The translations under genes and the position numbers were made by a program. From the NCBI RefSeq assembly GCF_042477335.2, contig NC_091256.1, positions 47,633,001 to 47,697,000 on the forward strand: DNA of 64,000 bases. Reading direction: 5' to 3'. The stretch is from Ovis canadensis (taxonomy: Eukaryota > Chordata > Mammalia > Artiodactyla > Bovidae). This document shows, in pieces, positions 57,348 through 64,000 of this stretch (position 1 is its first letter; the number at the start of each line of letters is the position of its first letter). Under the pieces are notes generated by a model. That model was not told the origin of the DNA and searched no databases. It saw only the letters and a list, made by a program, of their open reading frames with translations.

Positions 57348-58108
57348 AAGTGAAAAAGGGGATTGAAAAAGTTGGCTTAAAACTCAACATTCAGAAAACT
57401 AAGATCATGGCATCTGGTCCCATCACTTCATGGCAAATAGATGGGGAAACAATGGAATCAGTGAGAGACTTTATTTGGGGGAGCTCCAAAATCACTGCAG
57501 ACGGTGACTGCAGCCATGAAATTAAAAGACGCTTGCTCCTTGGAAGAAAAGGTATGACCAACCTAGACAGCATATTAAAAAGCAGAGATATTACCTTGCT
57601 AACAAAGGTCTGTCTAGTCAAAGCTATGGTTTTTCCAGTAGTCATGTATGGATGTGAGAGTTGGATTATAAAGAAAGCTGAGTGCTGAAGAATTGATGCT
57701 TTTGAACTGTAGTGTTGGTGAAGATTCTCGAGAGTTCCTTGGATGTAAGGAAATCCAGCCAGTCCATCCTAAAGGAAATCAGACCTGAAAATTCAATGGA
57801 AGGACTGATGTTGAAGATTAAACTCCAATACTTGGGCCACCTGATGCAAAGAACAGACTCATTGGAAAAGACCCTGATGCTGGGGAAGATTGAAGGCAAG
57901 AGGAGAAGGGGACAGCAGAGGATGAGATGGTTGAATGGCATCACTGACTCGATGGACATGAGTTTGAGTAAGCTCCAGGAGTTGGTGATGGGTAGGGAAG
58001 CCTGGCATGCTGTGGGTAGGGAAGCCTGGCATGGCATGCTGCAGCCCGTGGGGGTCACAAAGAATCAGACACAGCTGAGCGACTGAACTGATTTGAACTG
58101 AGAGCTGA
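57348..58108 (+). mobile_element. BovB 3' fragment
   Basis: About 760 bp. It starts in the RT C-terminus (GLKLNIQKTKIMASG) and runs through CESWIIKKAEC to the tail. A local duplication near 58010-58035 (GGTAGGGAAGCCTGGCATG occurs twice) distinguishes it. Confidence 0.9.
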
Positions 58109-58828
58109 TAGGTAAGGCAGTTAATAGTCCTCTAGGACCCTAAACAGCCATGTGGGCATTTCCCACTGCCTCTGGGACAATGACAGGTCTTAGCACCCAG
58201 CAATCTACTGGGAGCACTAGGAACAAAGAAAGTGGCTTGGTCAATCACAAAAGTTTAAGAGGCAACCAGGAGCTCAGGCTAGGCTGACTCATGAGGTTCA
58301 TGTCCTGCAGGAGGCAGTCTGTCAAGACTGGAGAGGTGCCTGTTTTATCTGATACACAGAAACAAATGCAAAGAATCAAGAAAAAGGAATAAGTGAGAAA
58401 ATATATTCCAAACAGAAGAACAAGATAAATATCCAGAAACTGACCAGATGGTGTCACAGTTAAATTCTACCACATTAGAATTAATACCAATCCTTCTCAA
58501 ATCCTTTCCAAAAATTGAAGAAGGAACATTCCAAACTTATATTACAAGGCAAACATTACACTTATACTGAAGCCACATAGGGATACAAAAGAAAATTAGA
58601 GGCTAATATCCTTGATGAACATAGATATAAAAATGCTCACCAAAATTTTCATAGACTTAACAGTACATTAAAATGATCATATGCTATCATCGTGTGGGAT
58701 TTATCCCTGGTTCAACATTTGTGAATCAAAATATGATATACCACATTACAAAAATTAATGATAAAAATCATATCTCAATAGATGCATAAAAAGTATTTGA
58801 CAAAATTCAATATGCTTTCATAATAAAA

Positions 58829-59034
58829 CAGATTCCCTGGTGGCTCAGACAGTAAAGAATTGGCCTTCAATTCAGGAGACTGGGATTCAGTCCCTGGGTC
58901 AGGATGATTCCCTGAAGAAGGAAATGGCAATCCACTTGGGTTTTCTTGCCTGGAGAATTCCATGGACAGAGGAGCCTGGTGGGCTACAGTTCACGGGGTC
59001 ACAAAGAGTTAGACATGACTGAGCGACTTTCACA
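58829..59034 (+). mobile_element. Bov-tA SINE
   Basis: Inserted in L1 ORF2. The flanks TTCATAATAAAA (58817-58828) and TTCATGATAAAA (59035-59046) form a one-mismatch target-site duplication. Confidence 0.92.
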
Positions 59035-59408
59035 TTCATGATAAAAACTCTCAAGTTAGGTATAGATGAAATGTACCCCAGCATAATAAGAGCATATCTG
59101 ACAAGCCCACAACTAACATACTCAGTGGTGAAAAACTGAAAGCTTTTCCCGATGATCAGAAACAAGAAAAGGATGCCTATGTTCACCATTTCTGTTCAAC
59201 ATGTGGAAGTTATAGCTGGAGCAATTATGCAAGGGAAAAGGAGGCATTCAAATCTGAAAGGAAGAAGTAAAATTATTTGCAGATGATATTATCTTATATT
59301 TAGAAAATCCTAAAGGCTCGACTAAAAAGCTGTTGGAATTAGTAAATAAGTTTAATAAAATTACAGGATACAAGATCATTATACAAAAACTAATTGCATT
59401 TCTATACA

Positions 59409-59740
59409 TTGGACTGCAAGGAGATCCAACCAATCCCTTCTGAAGGAGATCAACCCTGGGATTTCCTTGGAAGGAATGATGCTAAAGCTGAAACTCCAGT
59501 ACTTTGGCCACCTCATGGGAAGAGTTGACTTATTGGAAAAGACTCTGCTGTTGGGAGGGATTGGGGGCAGGAGGAGAAGGGGACGACAGAGGATGAGATG
59601 GCTGGATGGCATCACTAACTCAATGGACGTGAGTCTGAGTGAACTCCTGGAGTTGGTGATGGACAGGGAGGCCTGGCGTTCTGCGATTCATGGGGTCACA
59701 AAGAGTCGGACATGACTGAGCGACTGAACTGAACTGAACA
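59409..59740 (+). mobile_element. BovB 3' fragment in L1 ORF2
   Basis: About 330 bp from TTGGACTGCAAGGAGATCCA to GACTGAACTGAACTGAAC. Confidence 0.92.
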
Positions 59741-60178
59741 CTGACCTGTTCTCTGTACAATGAACTACTGAAAAGAGAAATTAAGAAAACAATCCCACCT
59801 ATAACAGAATCAAAAAACTAAAATACTTAGGAATAAGCTCACTCAAGTAAGTGAAAGAGCTGTCCACTGAAAAGTATAAAACATTGAGAAAAGAAATCAA
59901 AGACACAATAGAATTGAAAGATATTTTCTATCATGGATTGTAAGAATGTATATTGTTAAAATGTTCATATTATGCAAAGCAATTTACACATTCAGTGCAA
60001 TTCCTTTCAACATTCCAATGGCTTTTTTTCACAGAAATATAAAAAGCAATCCTAAAATTTCTACAGATCCACAAAAGCCGATGAATTGCTATAGCAATCT
60101 TGAACACAGGGAGCAGAGGTCGAGGCATCACACTTCCTGATTTCAACTATGTCATAAAGCTGTAGTAATCAAAACAGT

Positions 60179-60409
60179 GGGTGCTTCCCAGGTAGCTCAG
60201 TGGTAAAGAATCTGCCTGCCAACGCACGAACCATAGGAGACAGGCATTTGATCCCTGGGTTGGGAAGATCCCCTCGAGGAGGGAGTGGCAACTCAGTCCA
60301 GCATTTTTGCTGGGATAATCCCATGAACACAGGAGTCTGGCCAGCTATAGTCCATGGGGTCGCAAAGAGTTGGACTTGACTTAGCAACTGAGCATACGTA
60401 CACACACAG
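60179..60409 (+). mobile_element. Bov-tA SINE with 10-bp target-site duplication
   Basis: Flanked by TCAAAACAGT at 60169-60178 and 60410-60419. It has a short CA-rich tail (ACACACA). Confidence 0.94.
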
Positions 60410-61194
60410 TCAAAACAGTATGGAATTGACATAAAGACAGACACATAGGCCAATGAAATAGAATTAAAGCCAAGATAAACCCATGAATATATATGGTCAA
60501 TTAATTTTTGACAAAAGCACCAAAAATATGCAATGGGGAAAGGATAGTCTCTTTAATAAATGGTATGAAAACTTGATATCCACATGCATAAGAATGAAAT
60601 TGGACCTCTATTTTACATCATGAACAGAAATCAATTTAACACGTATTAAAGACTTTAATGTTAGACCTGCAATCATGAAACTTCTAAAATAAAATACACA
60701 GGATAGCTCCTTGACGTTTGTCTTGGTAATGACTTTTCTAGATATGAGAGCCAAAGCACAGGCAGCAGAAGCAAAAGCAAAATGGAATTTACAAAACTGA
60801 AAGTTCTGTGCAGCAAAGCAAACCATCAACAAAGTACGAAAGAAATCTATGAAACCAGAGAAAATGTTCGCAAACCACACAATCAATAAGCGATTAATAT
60901 CCTAAACACTTACAGAACTCATAGAACTCAAGAGCAAAAACACCAAATAACTGAATTTAAAAATAGGCAAAGACCTGAAAAGTCCTTTTTCTAAGATGAC
61001 ATATAGATGGTCAATGGGTATATTAAAAGATACTCAATGTCACTAATCACCATGAAAATGCATCTCAAAACCATAATGAGGTATCACCTTACACCTATTA
61101 AAATGACTATTATCAAAAAGATAAGACATAACAAGTGTTGGGGAGGATGTAGAGAAAGGGAACCCTTATATACTGTTGCTAGGAATATAAGTTC

Positions 61195-61471
61195 GGAGAA
61201 GGCAATGGCACCCCACTCCAGTAGTCTTGCCTGGAAAATCCCATGGATGGAGGAGCCTGGTGGGCTGCAGTCCATAGGGTCACTAAGAGTCAGACACGAC
61301 TGAGCGACTTCACTTTCACTTTTTACTTTCATGCATTGGAGAAGGAAATGGCAACCCACTCCAGTATTCTTGCCTGGAGAATCCCAGGGACGGGGGAGCC
61401 TAGCGGGCTGCCGTCCATGGGGTCGCACAGAATCGGACACGACTGAAGCGACTTAGCAGCAGCAGCAGCAG
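61195..61471 (+). mobile_element. Bov-A2 SINE with short (AGC)n tail
   Basis: Two Bov-A units, starting GGAGAAGGCAATGGCACCCC, ending in about five AGC units. Flanks GGAATATAAGTT and GGAATGCAAGTT are a near-identical target-site duplication. Confidence 0.93.
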
Positions 61472-62029
61472 GAATGCAAGTTGGTATAGCCACTATGGAA
61501 AACAGTATGGAGATTCCTCAAAAAATTAGAAACAGAACTACCATATGATTCAGCAACCCCACTTCTGAGTATATGTCCAAAGGAAAGAAAACCGTTAGCT
61601 TAAAGGTAGAGCTGCACTTCCATGTTCATTATAGTGTTTTCACAAAATCCAAGATATAGGAATAATCTAAGTATCTATAGATGGATAAATGGAAAAAGGA
61701 AGTGTGGTCTGTATTCACGATGGGGTATTTATTCAGCCATGAAAAGAATAAAATCTTGTCACTTGGGACAACATGGATGAATCTGGAGGGTATCATTCTA
61801 AGTGAAGTAAGCTAGACAGAGAAAGACAAGTACTGCAAGGTATTACTTACATGTGGAATCCTTTAAAAAAGTCAAGCTTATAAGGAGTAGAATGGTGGTT
61901 GCCAGGGACTTGCTGGTAGAGGAAATAGGAAGAGGATGATGAAAGGTACTGTTAAGATGATTAAAATTTGAGGACCATCATTATAGCATGGTGACTACAG
62001 TCAATAACATTGTGTTGTATAATTGAAAT

Positions 62030-62470
62030 TTGCTAAGATGGATCATCAAAAGCGCAAGAGAATTCCAGAAAAACATCTATTTCTGCTTTATTGACAATGC
62101 CAAAGCCTCTGACTGTGTGGATCACAATAAACTGTGGAAAATTCTGAAAGAGATGGGAATACCAGACCATCTGACCTGCCTCTTGAGAAACCTATATGCA
62201 AGTCAGGAAGCAACAGTTAGAACTAGACATGGAACAACAGACTGGTTCCAAATAGGAAAAGGAGTACGTCAAGGCTGTATATTGTCACCCTGCTTATTTA
62301 ACTTCTATGCAGAGTACATCATGAGAAATGCTGGGCTGGAAGAAGCACAAGCTGGAATCAAGACTGCTGGGAGAAATATCAATAACCTCAGCTATGCAGA
62401 TAACACCACCCTTATGGCAGAAAGTGAAGAGGAACTAAAAAGCCCTAGAGGATTTTTTCATCTAGAATGA
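62030..62470 (+). pseudogene. BovB reverse transcriptase fragment, mutated active site
   Basis: 146-aa open stretch with WFQIGKGVRQGCILSPCLFN. The active-site box reads YADN (62393-62404) instead of YADD, so a catalytic aspartate is lost. A small foreign insertion follows KSP near 62446-62466. Confidence 0.9.
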
Positions 62471-63530
62471 AAGTGAAAGAGGAAAGTGAAAAAGTTGGCT
62501 TAAAGGTCAACATTCAGAAAATGAAGATCATGGCATCTGGTCCCATCACTTCATGGGAAATAGATGAGGAAACAGTGTCAGACTTTATTTTGGGGGGCTC
62601 CAACTTGAGAGTCCCTTGGACTGCAAGGAGATCCAACCAGTCCATTCTGAAGGAGATCAACCCTGGAATTTCTTTGGAAGGAATGATGCTAAAGCTGAAA
62701 CTCCAGTACTTTGGCCACCTCATGCGAAGAGTTGACTCATTGGAAAAGACTCTGATGCTGGGAGGGATTGAGGGCAGGAGGAGAAGGGGACGACAGAGGA
62801 TGAGATGGCTGGATGGCATCACGGACTCGATGCACGTGAGTCTGAGTGAACTCTGGGAGATGGTGATGGACAGGGAGGCCTGGCGTGCTGCAATTCATGG
62901 GGTCGCAAAGAGTCAGACAAGACTGAGCGACTGAACTGAACTGAACTGAACTGAACATCACTTCAGATGGTGATTGCAGCCATGAAATTAAAAGATGCTG
63001 TCTCCTTGGAAGGAAAGTTATGACCAACCTAGATAGCACATTAGAAAGCAGAGACATTACTCTGCCAACAAAGGTCCATCTAGTCAAGGCTATGGTTTTT
63101 CCAGTGGTCATGTATGGATGTGAGAATTGGACTGTGAAGAAAGCTGAGCGCCAAAGAATTGATGCTTTGAACTGTGGTGCTGGAGAAGACTCTTGCAAGT
63201 TCCTTGGACTTCAAGGGGATCCAAGCAGTCCATTCTAAAGGAGACTAGTCCTGGGTGTTCATTGGAAGGACTGATGCTGAAGCTGAAACTCCAATACTCT
63301 GGCCACCTCATGGGAAGAGTTAACTCATTGGAAAAGAATCTGATGCTGGGAGGGATTGAGGGCAGGAGGAGAAGGGGATGACAGAGGATGAGATGGCTGG
63401 ATGGCATCACCGACTCGATGCACATGAGTTTGGGTGAACTCCAGGAATTGGTGATGGACAAGGAAGCCTGGCATGCTGCGATTCATGGGGTCACAAAGAG
63501 TCGGACACGACTGAGCGACTGAGCTGAACT
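62037..63530 (+). mobile_element. 5'-truncated BovB carrying a nested BovB
   Basis: Starts in the RT core (KNIYFCFIDNAKASDCVDHN), continues to 62606, is interrupted by another BovB 3' end (62607-62954), then resumes ATCACTTCAGATGGTGATTG and runs to its own tail at 63530. It lies in the L1 3' UTR; both flanks share AAGAT. Confidence 0.9.
62607..62954 (+). mobile_element. BovB 3' fragment nested in BovB
   Basis: Begins TTGAGAGTCCCTTGGACTGC and ends (GAACT)n at about 62930-62954. The host BovB is broken after GGGGGGCTCCAA and continues with ATCACTTCAG, so the inner copy arrived later. Confidence 0.88.
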
Positions 63531-63829
63531 GAAGATTAGATCTTCAGTAATCTCTTAAAAAAAAAAAAAGTAACTGTGAGGTGGTGGGGATGTTAATTAA
63601 CTTAGTGGTGGGAATCCTTTTACAATGCACACATATATCAAACCAACATATACACTTTAAATATATTTCGGTTTTATTTTTCAACTATGCCTCAAAAATG
63701 AAAATTTTTAAACATAAAAATGAAAGTCAATGTTTTGTGGATGTTTGAAGCTTTTGAATACATTCATAATGCTCACCCCAGTCAGAGGGGCAATAGGTAA
63801 CTCTGAGAGTTAGTATCTGAAGAGGCTCC

Positions 63830-64000
63830 CAATGACTTACATCTCCTAGAAACACCTTTGTGTCGTGCCATCCTACATTGAATCTAGACTGGCCTGTGAC
63901 TTATGTGAATGAGTAGAATACAGCAGTAGTGAGGCTGTGCCATTCTGGGCTTAGCTTTTAAAGGACTGGCAGCTTCTGCTTCCTACCTCTTGATCTCTTG
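63830..64000 (+). mobile_element. MLT1-type LTR, partial (cut by window end)
   Basis: GACTGGCCTGTGACTTATGT, GTGAGGCTGTGCCATTCTGG and CTGGCAGCTTCTGCTTCC resemble the MLT1 internal LTR segment. No coding content. Confidence 0.6.

Larger units (their letters stand above)
58480..60168 (+). pseudogene. L1 ORF2 remnant, reverse transcriptase part
   Basis: Diverged pieces: the FIPGS-type box near 58700, a degenerate first catalytic motif near 58785-58805 (plus strand GATGCATAAAAAGTATTTGA), and a FADD-type box near 59276-59290 (TTTGCAGATGATATTATC). Split by Bov-tA and BovB insertions and many stops. Dead. Confidence 0.75.
56150..63725 (+). mobile_element. Composite old L1, interrupted by younger insertions
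   Basis: Plus-oriented L1 traced as a 5' monomer-like region (about 56150-57347), a short 5' UTR/ORF1 remnant (58109-58450), ORF2 pieces (58480-58828, 59036-59408, 59741-60168, 60420-61193) and the 3' UTR (61472-62036, 63531-63725). BovB, Bov-tA and Bov-A2 copies split it. Most of ORF1 and the ORF2 endonuclease are deleted. Confidence 0.7.

Noticed and set aside
58109..64000. Search for exons of F5, the gene expected upstream of SLC19A2 by human synteny
   Set aside because: No F5-like coding sequence was seen; all long frames here are L1, BovB or SINE. F5 probably lies beyond the window.

Overview
The window is nuclear DNA from a ruminant, most likely a bovid. It carries many copies of the BovB LINE, the tRNA-Glu/Bov-A composite SINEs (Bov-tA), the dimeric Bov-A2 SINE with (AGC)n tails, and CHR-type cetartiodactyl SINEs. 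These sit on older mammalian layers: MIR, L2, MLT1, MER5A, Tigger1 and mariner remnants. Nothing prokaryotic, no CRISPR array and no operon is present.

One protein-coding gene is supported. It is SLC19A2, the high-affinity thiamine transporter 1, on the minus strand in six exons. Its CDS is 1488 nt (495 aa) and runs from the ATG at 35470 to the TAA at 2840-2842. All six reading-frame phases fit, every intron is GT-AG, and no lesion is seen. The gene starts in a CpG island (about 34.9-35.9 kb). It crosses a 7.5-kb intron 1 and a 20-kb intron 2 swollen by nested transposons, then closely spaced exons 3-6. It ends in a 3' UTR of about 1.8 kb with a polyadenylation signal near 1.04 kb.

Layout. 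0-1 kb: downstream flank with a CHR SINE. 1-7.4 kb: 3' UTR and exons 6 to 3. 7.4-27.1 kb: intron 2, holding an L1 fragment, a heavily interrupted antisense-to-plus L1 (12.0-22.9 kb) with a near full-length BovB (15.7-18.9 kb) inside it, a BovB 3' piece and a Tigger1 remnant. 27.1-27.7 kb: exon 2. 27.7-35.3 kb: intron 1. 35.3-35.5 kb: exon 1 CDS. 35.5-64 kb: 5' intergenic DNA with no recognisable gene. It ends in a second composite L1 (about 56.2-63.7 kb) that has a tandem ~400-bp monomer region, a BovB-inside-BovB nest, and an MLT1 LTR at the right edge.

I found no undescribed multi-gene system. The observations most worth checking are a second in-frame start codon of SLC19A2 (codon 16) with a near-ideal Kozak context, loss of one N-glycosylation sequon relative to recalled human SLC19A2, inverted BovB copies flanking exon 2 that could favour a circular RNA, the L1 5' monomers, and a small CpG-dense patch in intron 2. 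All family assignments are by eye and from memory; no database search was run.
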